From the NCBI GenBank assembly GCA_964035015.1, contig OZ036001.1:14442422-14506421 (forward strand): a DNA stretch of 64,000 nucleotides, read 5' to 3'. This DNA comes from Corallium rubrum (Eukaryota > Cnidaria > Anthozoa > Scleralcyonacea > Coralliidae). The position numbers and the translations under genes were made by a program. Positions 55,510 to 64,000 of the stretch are shown piece after piece. Each line of letters begins with the position of its first letter. Position 1 is the stretch's first letter. The notes under the pieces were generated by a model. The model ran no database searches. It was not told where the DNA came from and saw nothing but the letters and a program-made list of their open reading frames with translations.

Positions 55510-56027
55510 TGATTCTTCTTAACAAAAGGCAAAGACCTTCTAATCCACTGCAAACGGTTCCCTGCTGGCCTCTGAAGACTTCGGGAATCTGTAAGGCGGC
55601 TGCGAGAATCGGGATATCAATCTTTGGAAATCGAAATTCGGCAACACATTCTGCCTCGTTCATTGTATCCAGCTGAAATCTTGAATAACACCTGTATGGC
55701 AAATCTAGGTTCTTAGATGTATAAACTTCCATAAGTATTAGGAATTCTTCTTCATTGATGTCTCCAAGGGCATAAATAATGGTTAGGAGCTCACGCATCT
55801 CCGTCTAAAATTCATTATGATTCCTGGCAACGTCGACGAATACGTTGACGTCGCAGGAAGTGTTTATCTTAATTGAATAAACCGCGCAAGCACGACGGCG
55901 TCCTCCGCCCAGTCCTTTCCCCGCCACGACGTCCTAGGGCGAAGTTGCCGTCGTAGATCTTAAGGTCGCTATCCACGACAAATCACAACGTTTTAACAAA
56001 ATAAGAACTTTTAATAACGAACCCAAT

Positions 56028-56180
56028 CACAGCATAATCCCAATCACAGCATAATCCCAATCACAGTATAATCCAAATCACAGTAAAGACAAATTATCAC
56101 AGTATAATCCCAATCACAGTATAATCCAAATCACAATAAAGACAAATAATCACGGTATAGACAAATCACGATCCCATCAC
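56028..56180. repeat. About 16-bp tandem repeat AATCACAGTATAATCC
   Basis: Eight to nine degenerate units, with AATCACA(G/A)TAAAGACAA variants interspersed. Confidence 0.85.
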
Positions 56181-56209
56181 AGTCGAAGTCACAATTATAT
56201 ATTCACCAA

Positions 56210-56317
56210 TAGCCTGCGTAGCTGGTGGTATTAATGAGTCCGGGCGCGGGCGATTTTCGCGTTGCCCGTCTACTGCCCGAATTCCCTAATAATTTATACC
56301 ACCAGCTACGCAGGCTA
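56210..56317. mobile_element. 108-bp MITE with 9-bp target duplication
   Basis: Termini TAGCCTGCGTAGCTGGTGGT and complement. Flanks ATTCACCAA (56,201-56,209) and ATTCGCCAA (56,318-56,326) differ at one base. Confidence 0.8.
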
Positions 56318-56486
56318 ATTCGCCAAGCATGCACACATCCTGTTTACTTAACACCTATTTTAAGCTAATGTCCAAGTGAATTACCCCAGTCCCCAACATT
56401 GTAACTATTGTTACTAAACTAATTCTATTAACCAGTTTAATTCCGTAAAAATTTTAATAATGAAAACGATAAAACAAAGTTATCTT

Positions 56487-56863
56487 TTAGCAAGATGTAT
56501 CTCTTTTCCTGTTCATTCCCGGTTGATGCACGAATGGTTGATAATAATGGAATTCACTTTCCTCTCTAAGTTTTTCTAAATTTAGTTCCTCGTATTCCGG
56601 CGACAATGGAGACGCTGAAGCGTTGGCATCGTCGTAAATAGCAGCATCAGAAACTTGCCGCTCTTCCTCGTTGCCATCAAATCCAATTTGATGTTCTGCG
56701 TGGTTATCATTTTGTCTGTTTCTACGTATCCGCTGCACTCCGTATAACGAACAAATTCCAATGATAAGTCCAGCAATGGCAGCGATCAATATAAAATAGA
56801 AATCAGTCCCATTTGTCTCTTGTTTACCAGAAGAAACTAACGGTGGCTGGGAGCACGTTATCA
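56487..56863 (-). CDS. Ig receptor, last exon (TM and cytoplasmic tail)
   Basis: Acceptor TTACAG; encodes ITCSQPPLVSSGKQETNGTD, the membrane helix, and a tail containing SPEYEELNLEKL and SEFHYYQPF. YEEL is a Y-x-x-L tyrosine motif, but the residue two before Tyr is Pro, so it is not a strict ITIM. IYDDANA is a second possible phosphotyrosine site. Confidence 0.75.
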
Positions 56864-59800
56864 CTGTAAGTCAAACAAAAAAATTGATTGTGTGAAAATT
56901 GAGTTCTTAACTCTCTACGGTTACTGTAATAATACTCGCGTTTCATTGAAGTGTTCGTCATTCACTTGGCTTAATTAATATAGGAAAGGATTTGCCCATT
57001 TAGGGCGTTGCTGTGATGTTGTGTAAGGTTTATTTCAGTTTGTTGTTATTTGCTTGCAAAACTTTACCATTGACAAAAAAAAAACATATATGAAAATAAT
57101 TATAACTGATTCAAGTCATGCATGTTACAATATACTAATTTGTACTTACTTTTTGAAAAACTGCGAGATAATTGTTTCTTATATTTTCCCAAGTTATTCC
57201 AGGCAGTACATGTATATGTTGTATTACTATTTGAACTACAGTTGCGAATAATGGCGACACCATTTAGCATTCCTTTAATTTCCAAGGTATCCGAATAGAT
57301 TGCATAGTTTGGTTTTGGCTGTCCTTCGGCATGACAAGTTAATACGATTGAGCCATTGTTGGAAATAATGGCATAGAAAAAAATTATTCTTGGTGAATCT
57401 AGAATAATTACAAAAAAAATAAGTGTTAGGAGGTTTATAAAGTGCCTAATATTTGGTCTAGTATGATTTTTGGATATATAATCTGAAATTAAGTTTAAAT
57501 AGCGTTATTCGTTTCTCGGATACGGGAGTAGAAATCTACTAACGCGTTTCCAAACATTATGCGATTTAATTTTGAACTAAGTTGCATAGTCAAGAAAATA
57601 TGGAAAACATATATATATATACCACGTCCTAAAAGATTGGCGTCTTCAGGAAAACACAGCAAAAACCTCAACGTAATAAAATTGATCTTTCTCAAGACGA
57701 AAGAAAAGGGAAACTTTCACTCGAAGATATATTTTCAGTGGTCGAGAAAATATGAAAAACTTAAGCTTACCTTTATTAATAGTGACTTAGTCTTAGGGGC
57801 CGTATACATGAATCCGGATTGAGTTTCAATCCGGATTGAACTCATTCCGCTTCCGATCAAACCCCTTTATCTGTTTACATGAATCCGGATTGAGATTAGC
57901 TCATTCCGGATTGAGTTCAATCCGTTTCTCATTCCAGATTGAAATCTCATTCCGGATTGAAATTTCGTTCCGGAATCATGTAAACACGGTGCGAGTTTAT
58001 TGCGGAATGAAAAACGTGACAGAGAGGACTAGAACAAACAATGCATGCGTGTTTTCTAATATTTACGGATTTCAGGCGACAGGTGGATTTCAATCCAGAA
58101 ACCCAATTCCCATAAACACGGACTGACTTCGCTTTTCAATCCGGATTCATGTAAACGGCCCCTTAGTACGGAAGTTTTTATATACCTCCGAGTTTATTCT
58201 TGCTGCCCTTTTTAGTTTCCATTTTCATAACAATCACGATTTCTCCTCAGTTTTTCTTTCTGTTCCTTCGAAAGTACTAACTGATCCAAAAAGCGACTTT
58301 CTTTATTCTCGTCCAGAGATTCTCGTCAATAATAAATGATTTCGCAATACAGTCAACTCTCGTTATAGCGGACACCCTGGGGACCGTCATTTAGTGTCCG
58401 TAATAGCGAGAGTCCGTAATAGCGGGTGCGATGAAAATATCCCAATTTTAGGTTGTAAAATGCCACAACAATGTATTACTGCTTTTTGCTTTAAAATGTT
58501 CAGTTTATTTCAACTTGTAGTTGAGGCTTACTGTGATACATGCATGAGTGCAAAGTACAAGTCAAAATACAAGTAAAAAATTGTATTTAAATATTTTTTA
58601 TTCCAACCCAAAAATACAACAATATAAATCAGTGTCAAATGTCTTTTCTTTCCTTCACCGCGAAGGTACAGTAACATAGGTAAAATAAGAGTATCTAATA
58701 GGAGTATCTCATTAACTGAAGCATTAAAGCATAAACTTACAAAAAGTTCTATTTCGTGATGAAGTACCTCTCTAACGTGCTTTGATGTGATCTTTCGTTC
58801 ACGGCATTCTCACTTACTTTATCCTCAAGCAGAGAAAACTCGTTTGCAAGTGTGAATTTGCCGCGCTGAAGAAAGAAAAGCTCTATGTCCCGTACGCTTT
58901 CAAGAACTTCTCGACAACTCTTCAGCCTGCTCGTTGGAGGACTTTCATTTTCGTCTTCACCAATATCACTTTCATCATCACCATCACTCTCGAGAATGAT
59001 CGTGTCTTGGTCGCTAGTATTGAGTGACTCTAGCAGCTGTTGTTCGTTGACGTCGGCGTTGAAGCAAACGGGGAGTTCTTCGTCTAACTCTAGGTATATT
59101 TGCGATGTAACGCTGCTTCCAGATGCAACCACGTCTATGAGACCTTGGAAATCATCATCAAGATCAGCAAAAGGATCTTCGTTTTCATCCCCATGTGTCT
59201 CGCTAATGTTGCTCGAGAATCCTGCTGCAACCTTGCACCAAGCACTTCCCATCCAATTCATGGCTTGTAGCACATTCAGGGTATTGCTTATTTCTGAAGC
59301 ACTGGTGTGTTCACCTGTGGCCATGGCAATGACGTGACGTAGCAACAACTTTCTGTAGTGAACTTTAAAGTTCTGAATGATTCCCAAATCTAGTAGAGGC
59401 TGCAGCTCTGATGTGCAGTTCACTGGAAAAAATACCAGCTTGAGGAGGCTATCAAGGCAACAGTTAATCGTTCTTTAGATTTATTGCCACCTTTGCACTT
59501 CTTCGCTTTTTCTGATAAGCTTTTGTCAGGTAGAGCAGGGAAAAAACAGCCTGTTTCATCAAGATTCCAAACATCTCGAAGTTCATAACCAGCTGTTATT
59601 GCACTAAGGCGCTCTTTCCACGAAGAAACCGTAGCTACTGATACATCTGCAGATTCGCCACAAACCTTGTGCTGAGAAAGGTTGTGTCGTTCTTTAAACC
59701 CTGTCAGCCAACCGCTCGAGGCCTTGAAGTCAGCGCAGCCTAGCTTCTCTGCAACTTTCGTCGCAAATTCTTGGATCAAAGGACCATCAATTGGAATTCT

Positions 59801-61291
59801 CCGCTCGGTATTTTTCTTGAACCATTCCCAGACAGCGTCATTTAAATCGGCGTATTGAGAAGTGCGATTTCGCTTCTTTGACTCAGGACGACCGGTCTCG
59901 TAGGCTACTCTTCTCTCACTCTCTCCTTATCTCTGATAATGTTACTGACTTCCGTCTTCCTACACGAGTAGTTCTCGGCACGTTTGCGCACTCCAATTGA
60001 ACCACCGCTTCCTTCATATTCTTCGAAAATCTGAAATTTTTGTTTCAAAGTCAACTCATTCCTTGCTTTCTTAGATTTGCCTTTAGGCATGTTAAAGTTG
60101 TGAACACATTTATGAATGACTATTCACCACTGTCACTGACATAATATGCTTTAATTATAATTGAGTGTGTTTTTTGAACTTTGTTCGCTACATGACACCC
60201 GACACGACACGTTTGTGAGCTTGAAACGGCTGGATAGCTACAAAGATCTCCGAAATACTATACAAACACTAATAAATCCATGGCAAGTCAGCAAAAGTGT
60301 GAAGAATGCAAGTCGTATTATTCTTGGTTCAGAGGCCACCATGCTTACAAAGACGTATTTCAGCCTGAAATTAATACGATTCTGGCGCTTCAACGTGAAC
60401 CGGAAAGTGCCAAAGATCCACATGCTGTGGCCATAACAGAACATGAAGGACGAGTTGTGGGGCACATTCCTTTAGGTTTATCTAAAATTGTCTCTCCATT
60501 TTTGAAAAGAGTGAATCACAGAGGAGAAGCTGTCATTTGTGGAAAGAGAGTAAACAGAGGAGCTGGCATGGGTTTGGAGATTCCCGTTCTTTACAAATTG
60601 TATGGTGAACACAAATATTTGACAAGACTTAATGAACTTATTATGGGCAGTGATGTGACTAGACAGTCCTTGCGAGCCAAACAAGAAGGAATATCGAGTA
60701 CGGCAGAGGCTACTCGAAAGCGCAAGTCTGGCAAGAACATTGAAACGGCAAAAAAAAAATAAAAAAAACTCGAAAGTAGTGTAAATAAAGCGGGAAAAGA
60801 TCGGAACAATCAATATTTTTCTGTTTGTCAGTTTTGTCGACAGAAATGATGACGCATGGAATCTTCAAAGTACTTCCGCTGATAAATGGAAACAGTAAAA
60901 TATGTCACTGTATAAATTAAAAAGTCATTCAGTTTCATATTGTGTCCAGAGAAAAATACGTCCAAGGTGTCCGTTGTAACGGGAGTAGAACAATAAAAAT
61001 ATTTGTTGGGGACCACATGAGGTGTCCGCAATGCCGTAATAGCGAGAGTCCGTAATAGCGAGAGTTATTTCAATACATTTCATAGTAGTTTCAGCCGGGG
61101 ATTTACAAACTGTCCTTAATAGCGGGGTGTCCGTAATAGCGGGGTGTCCGCAAGGCGAGAGTTGACTGTATTAAAGGACTGTTTATTTTGCTATCGTGAT
61201 CACTAAATTATTTTAAACTGATGTTGACGTCAGCCAATCAATTTCCGGTGCCTCATATTGTTACCAGTCCCCACAAATTTTTACGGCCTAA

Positions 61292-61354
<63 letters not shown>

Positions 61355-62167
61355 TCAAATCTCTTAACATCTCCTCCTTGCTTTTTCTACACGCGGGTAA
61401 AATGGACTCCACGCGTGTTGAGATTAGCACCGTCACCGGGCTCCAGACCTTCGGCGCTACGCCCGGGCCAGGAGATTACCCAGGTCAAATATATGTAATC
61501 GAAAGAGATTTTATACAGTCGAATCAACAATTACGGCAATTTTTTTGAAGTTGTCCAACGTTGAAAATCAACGTTGTTTCCAACCTCGTACCCAGGGTCT
61601 TTGCGAGCGGAGATAAGCCCCTGGATACGAGGTTACGTTGTTTCGATGTACGCAGTTTCAATTGTTCAGTTGTGTCAATATCGACGTTGCTTTAACGTTA
61701 AAACAACGCGTTGTTTCGACGTTAATTCGAGGTCGCATATCAACGTCGAAGAGACGTCGAAATTTCGACGTCGATTCGATTTGCGTTTTCGTCCACTCTT
61801 TCAACGTCATTTCGACGTCCAAGGACGACGTCGAATAGACGTTATTTTGCCTACTGGGAAGGCTTATGAGCGTTTATATTTATCAATTACTTACACTGAA
61901 CTGTAACTTCAATAGATTTTTCAACAATCAAAGTGTATAGCTGTGCTTGACATATGTAGGTGCCCGAGGCATCTTTTCCAACATTGCTCAAATAAAGTTG
62001 TTGATCACCATCTGTACTTGGACCACTTATATTCTGACCACTCTTTATCCAGGTTGCCGTTGGGAAAAAGTGAACACTGACAGCTTTACACCGACAAGAA
62101 AAGTTGTCATTTTCCTTTAATATTACGTTCTGGGAACAATTTACTTGTGCTTTAAGATGAAGGTCGT
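56487..62167 (-). CDS. Immunoglobulin-domain transmembrane receptor, 3' half (three exons)
   Basis: Minus-strand exons 61,895-62,167, 57,150-57,398 and 56,487-56,863 (stop). All junctions are phase 1, the classic arrangement for exon-encoded Ig domains, and splice sites are consensus (GTAAGT donors). Exon A: an Ig domain with FSCRCKAVS, TATWIKSG and DASGTYICQAQ, the Cys, Trp and D-x-x-x-Y-x-C set. Exon B: a second, thinner Ig domain with VLTCHAEGQPKP and TYTCTAWNNLGK. Exon C: a short stalk, one membrane helix (FYFILIAAIAGLIIGICSLY), a basic stop-transfer (RIRRNRQ) and a cytoplasmic tail of about 75 residues. Upstream exons and the signal peptide are not in the window. Probably a cell-surface adhesion or immune-type receptor; ligand unknown. 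A Tigger transposon lies in the intron between exons A and B. Confidence 0.75.
57150..57398 (-). CDS. Ig receptor, second Ig exon
   Basis: 249-nt phase 1-1 exon. DSPRIIFFYAIISNNGSIV precedes LTCHAEGQPKP. The core Trp appears to be Tyr (PNYAIY). It ends with TYTCTAWNNLGKYKKQLSR before the donor. Confidence 0.7.
57796..58162. mobile_element. Harbinger-type MITE (TTA target duplication)
   Basis: Termini GGGGCCGTATACATGAATCC and complement (GGATTCATGTAAACGGCCCC). Inside are many CAATCCGGATTGA repeats. TTA on both sides (57,793-57,795, 58,163-58,165). Inside the Ig receptor intron. Confidence 0.88.
58749..60090 (-). pseudogene. Tigger/pogo-type transposase, internally deleted
   Basis: The start MPKGKSKKARNELTLKQKFQ begins a psq-type helix-turn-helix (EVSNIIRDKERVREE). 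A frameshift near 59,900 moves to ESKKRNRTSQYADLNDAVWE and KLGCADFKASSGWLTGFKER, the CENP-B/Tc5 HTH. WNLDETGCFFPALP holds the first catalytic Asp of the DDE domain. After VALIAS the sequence jumps to FFPVNCTSELQP followed by LLDLGIIQNFKVHYRKLL, which normally lies about 110 residues further on. The second and third acidic residues are therefore deleted and the frame is shifted. The C-terminal part (58,749-59,423) has a long acidic region and ends HQSTLERYFITK, typical of Tigger. Cannot catalyse transposition. Confidence 0.85.
60091..60279. promoter_or_regulatory. Divergent promoter between transposase and HIRAN gene
   Basis: The two start codons point away from each other across 189 bp, so both genes must be driven from here or from overlapping 5' UTRs. 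No TATA box is assigned. This is inference from gene arrangement. Confidence 0.4.
60280..60762 (+). CDS. HIRAN-domain protein carried by a Tigger transposon
   Basis: Intact 160-codon gene. After a short CxxC-containing start (MASQQKCEECKSYYSWFRGH) comes a complete HIRAN domain (residues about 18-110): GHHAYKDVFQPEINTILALQ, REPESAKDPHAVAI, RVVGHIPLGLSKIVSPFL and GMGLEIPVLYKLYG. R-E-P-x-x-x-x-D-P-x-A-V-A-I and G-x-I-P are the family landmarks. HIRAN modules of HLTF/Rad5 proteins bind 3'-OH single-strand DNA ends at stalled forks; stand-alone HIRAN proteins are poorly characterised. The C-terminus is basic (TRKRKSGKN..TAKKK), a likely nuclear signal. No SF2 helicase follows. It lies within the TIRs, opposite in direction to the transposase, so it is a passenger or second transposition factor. 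Role unknown. Confidence 0.88.
   Translation: MASQQKCEECKSYYSWFRGHHAYKDVFQPEINTILALQREPESAKDPHAVAITEHEGRVVGHIPLGLSKIVSPFLKRVNHRGEAVICGKRVNRGAGMGLEIPVLYKLYGEHKYLTRLNELIMGSDVTRQSLRAKQEGISSTAEATRKRKSGKNIETAKKK
61292..61352. repeat. (TA)n microsatellite
   Basis: About 30 dinucleotide units. A similar short array is at 62,525-62,548. Confidence 0.95.
61540..61862. repeat. CAACGTTG/TTCGACGT-rich repeat with an inserted palindromic mini-element
   Basis: Dense copies of AACGTTG, TTTCGACGTCGA and CAACGTC-type words, ending GCCTACTGGGAAGGC. The mini-element at 61,581-61,634 sits inside it. Confidence 0.65.
61581..61634. mobile_element. Palindromic mini-element with 10-bp target duplication
   Basis: AACCTCGTACCCAGGGTCTT.. 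and ..AGCCCCTGGATACGAGGTT are arms as at 8888-8934. ACGTTGTTTC at 61,571-61,580 and 61,635-61,644. Confidence 0.8.
61895..62167 (-). CDS. Ig receptor, first Ig exon in the window
   Basis: 273-nt phase 1-1 exon (acceptor CTTTTCAG, donor GTAAGT). DDLHLKAQVNCSQNVILKEN leads into FSCRC, TWIKSGQNISG and DASGTYICQAQLY. Canonical I-set-like Ig domain. Potential N-glycosylation sites at NCS and NIS. Confidence 0.75.
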
Positions 62168-62980
62168 CTGAAAAGAAAGAAGATCTTCTTGATTTTGGCC
62201 AAAAAATACCTGGGTTTCCCATTTCTTTGCGCAAAAACTTAGGCACGGTAGCTGGTTGGATTTTTTTGTTTCCTTTTATTTATTTAGTGTCCAGGCTTGA
62301 CAATAATATTCTTTCCAAAACCAAATTTCAATTACCGTAGTACATCTATTAAACCAATGCAGTTTGAGCACATTACTATAGATTCTGCCGCAATGCTTGC
62401 TATCCCAAGATGCAAATCATGCTGCAACTCGGGCCGACACTCCTCTAATATTCAATAAAAAGATTAGGGTCGGCATTTTGTTGGCCAATAACTAGGTATA
62501 TGATCGGGAAACCGAAAACACAGATATATATATATATATATATATATTATTTGCTAGTATTGTAAGGTTTTTCAATCGGAGAATTGTATTCAACTAAAAC
62601 GCTATGGTCGACTATAAATATAGGATCTTCCATTGGAAGAATCTTCGGAAACAGTGTAAATAGCGATAATTCTGAAATGGTTATCAAGCAAACAAGCTGA
62701 AATACAATGTAAAGAGAAGAATTGCTAAACTTATTGACTTTAATCTTGATTTAGTATTTGAATGCATGGTTTAACTTGATTAGTTTGCTCTCAAGAGTAT
62801 TTTCTGATATACTCGTCACAGTTAGAGAATAGTTACACACACTCGGCCAATCCCTATCGGGTATTCCAACGCTCTATATTCCATAGTGTTTTGATTCATC
62901 AAGATTAGACATACCAGTGAGCTCTATATAGAGTCCACTGCAAAGATATTTTGTTTTCTTTTCTCACAGCACAGTGAGCT
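62168..62980. other. Non-coding upstream of the Ig exon
   Basis: No exon recognised. 62,917-62,980 carries GTGAGCTCTATATAGAG followed by CCACTGCAAAGAT and TTTTGTTTTCTT, repeated directly at 63,484-63,548. Confidence 0.5.
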
Positions 62981-62983
62981 CTA

Positions 62984-63308
62984 CAGTGTGTATGAAAAAA
63001 AGGAACACTTAGAAAATGAATTAGTATTCTGTTCAAACAACCTATTGTAGTAGTTTGAAAGCCCTAAGCACTTCGCTGAACCCACAGATGCGTAAAAAAC
63101 ACGGTCTTATACACCTGGGAAATTACGATAACTTGAAGTGCATGCATGCATGGTGAAAGTATTTAAAAGTTTTTTCTCTTCCTGTTTAACTTATGTACTG
63201 ATTAATTTATAACGCAGTGTTTTTATTGCTTTCAAACTACAACAATAGGTTGTTTTAAAAGAATACTAATTCATTTTCTAGGGGTTCCGGGATTTTTTAT
63301 ACACACTG
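62984..63308. mobile_element. Tc1/mariner-type MITE (TA target duplication)
   Basis: CAGTGTGTATGAAAAAAAGG..AGAAAATGAATTAGTATTCT and complement at the right, ending ATACACACTG. TA on both sides. 325 bp, non-coding. Confidence 0.85.
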
Positions 63309-63544
63309 TATATAGAGGCTGTCATATTTCTTGTATCACACATTCAAGATTACTTCGGATTAAACCATAAACTTATCAACACGAATTCAATCTCCAAAAT
63401 ACCATCTTTAATAAGACGCCTGCTGTTCTTATGACCAGCGGCCTATACACTGCAGAGCCCACTAACGAATTCAATAGAGTCACTAGTGAGCTCTATATAG
63501 AGACCACTGCAAAGATCTTTTGTTTTCTTTAGTCATAGCACAGT

Positions 63545-64000
63545 GAGGGGTTTGGAATTGAAGTTGGATTACATCAAGGGTCTGCACTGAGTCCGTTTCT
63601 GTTTGTGGTAGTGATGAATGTGCTGATTGAGATGATTGGGACTGAAGGTATATGGGAGCTACTATATGCAGATGATCTGGTGGTGATGGCGCACTCGGAA
63701 GAAGAATTGCAGCGAAGGATGGCAGAGTGGCAGAAGTGCTTGGAGAAATGAGGTTTGAGGGTGAATGTAGAGAAGACGGAGACAATGGTTAGCAGTAAGG
63801 AAGAAGGTGAGAAAGATTGCGCTGGAGGATATCCATGGAAGGCAACTGAATCAAGTGGATAGTTTCAAGTATCTCGGAGCGATGGTGGAGAGCACAGGTG
63901 GAACAGAGAAGGAAGTAAGGAGCCGGGTAAGCGCAGGATGGGCAAGATGGAAGGAGGTCAGCAGTGTAGTACTCGATAGAAAAATGCCATTGAAGCTGAG
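63545..64000 (+). pseudogene. LINE reverse transcriptase fragment, runs off the window
   Basis: EVGLHQGSALSPFLFVVVMN is the conserved RT palm entry, and LLYADDLVVMAHSEEELQRR contains the catalytic YADD box. A TGA at 63,748-63,750 and a frameshift near 63,808 interrupt it; the frame then resumes with DIHGRQLNQVDSFKYLGAMV and SAGWARWKEVSSVVL. The pattern resembles RTE-like LINEs, unlike the CR1/L2-type element at 3877. Confidence 0.8.

Larger units (their letters stand above)
50706..55798 (-). pseudogene. PIF/Harbinger DDE transposase, fragmented
   Basis: Three minus-strand blocks. Block 1 (55,510-55,798): MRELLTIIYALGDINEEEF.. to SGLEGLCLLLRR, the N-terminal region, cut abruptly by a sequence ending CAGGGGCGGATTTAGGC. 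Block 2 (51,783-51,943, acceptor TTTCAG, donor CAG|GTAAGA): NCFGFIDGTVRPICRP with the first catalytic Asp, then YNGHK, a 1-base deletion, and RVHALKYQSVALPNG. Block 3 (50,706-51,037): MCLYGDPVYPLRTHL with the second Asp, then VRISVKWLYGDVV, where the family has V-E-W for the third acidic residue, so Glu is Lys. It ends TLQEYFK. The exon between blocks 1 and 2 is missing. Not active. Confidence 0.8.
58350..61168. mobile_element. pogo/Tigger transposon with a HIRAN-domain passenger gene (2.8 kb)
   Basis: TIRs CAGTCAACTCTCG at both ends, with TA target duplications at 58,348-58,349 and 61,169-61,170. Subterminal copies of TCCGTAATAGCG(A/G)G lie on both sides (58,396-58,424; 61,028-61,070; 61,112-61,148). 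It holds two genes diverging from a gap of about 190 bp: a CENP-B/pogo-type transposase on minus (58,749-60,090, broken) and an intact HIRAN protein on plus (60,280-60,762). AATAAA follows the HIRAN stop at 60,784. Inserted in the Ig receptor intron. Confidence 0.9.

Noticed and set aside
58885..59337. Plus-strand Ser-rich frame of 150 codons
   Set aside because: Antisense of the acidic C-terminal region of the Tigger transposase.

Overview
The window is eukaryotic nuclear DNA from an animal. Coding sequence is sparse and split by GT..AG introns, and the rest is packed with transposons. The mix of DIRS tyrosine-recombinase retroelements, CR1/L2-type LINEs, PIF/Harbinger, pogo/Tigger and hAT relics, 5S-rRNA-like SINEs and many short fold-back elements fits an anthozoan cnidarian, most likely a stony coral. 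That assignment is inference from gene and repeat style; no diagnostic marker gene is present.

Layout: (1) 1-2.5 kb: hAT and fold-back MITEs, then the last exon of an NHL-repeat (TRIM2/3/71-like) gene. (2) 2.6-13.6 kb: nested inverted-repeat elements, a 5'-truncated LINE with a (TTCA)n tail, TTAA- and TAA-flanked MITEs, and a 5S-like SINE. (3) 13,662-32,750, plus strand: one seven-exon gene with an N-terminal PH-like region, a long Ser/Arg-rich linker and a RasGEF (CDC25) domain that is split by about 260 low-complexity residues. Its introns hold LINE relics, minisatellites and large fold-backs. Exon 1 appears to lack one G in a G run. (4) 33-38.6 kb: long hairpins and a 1.85-kb Mutator-like element with a 10-bp target duplication. 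(5) 38.6-42.5 kb: a DIRS element on the minus strand (gag, RT-RNase H-tyrosine recombinase). (6) 44.5-46.0 kb: a 24-bp minisatellite of about 47 units, then a 22-bp array. (7) 46.7-49.5 kb: a Myb/SANT-like gene destroyed by two transposons, one of which carries an intact PHD finger. (8) 50.7-55.8 kb, minus strand: a fragmented Harbinger DDE transposase with a lost catalytic Glu. (9) 56.5-62.2 kb, minus strand: three exons of an immunoglobulin-domain transmembrane receptor. (10) One of its introns contains a 2.8-kb pogo/Tigger transposon (58,350-61,168) with matching TIRs and TA target sites. It carries a dead transposase on one strand and an intact, divergently transcribed HIRAN-domain gene on the other. 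(11) 62.9-64 kb: a mariner-like MITE and a LINE reverse-transcriptase fragment running off the window.

The best candidate for an undescribed system is the Tigger element with its HIRAN passenger. HIRAN domains bind 3' DNA ends, so the divergent pair could couple transposition to replication-fork or DNA-end recognition. Next are the PHD finger inside a TIR-bounded element, the RasGEF with an interrupted catalytic domain, and the 5S-like SINE family. Host genes that look functional are the NHL gene, the RasGEF gene and the Ig receptor.
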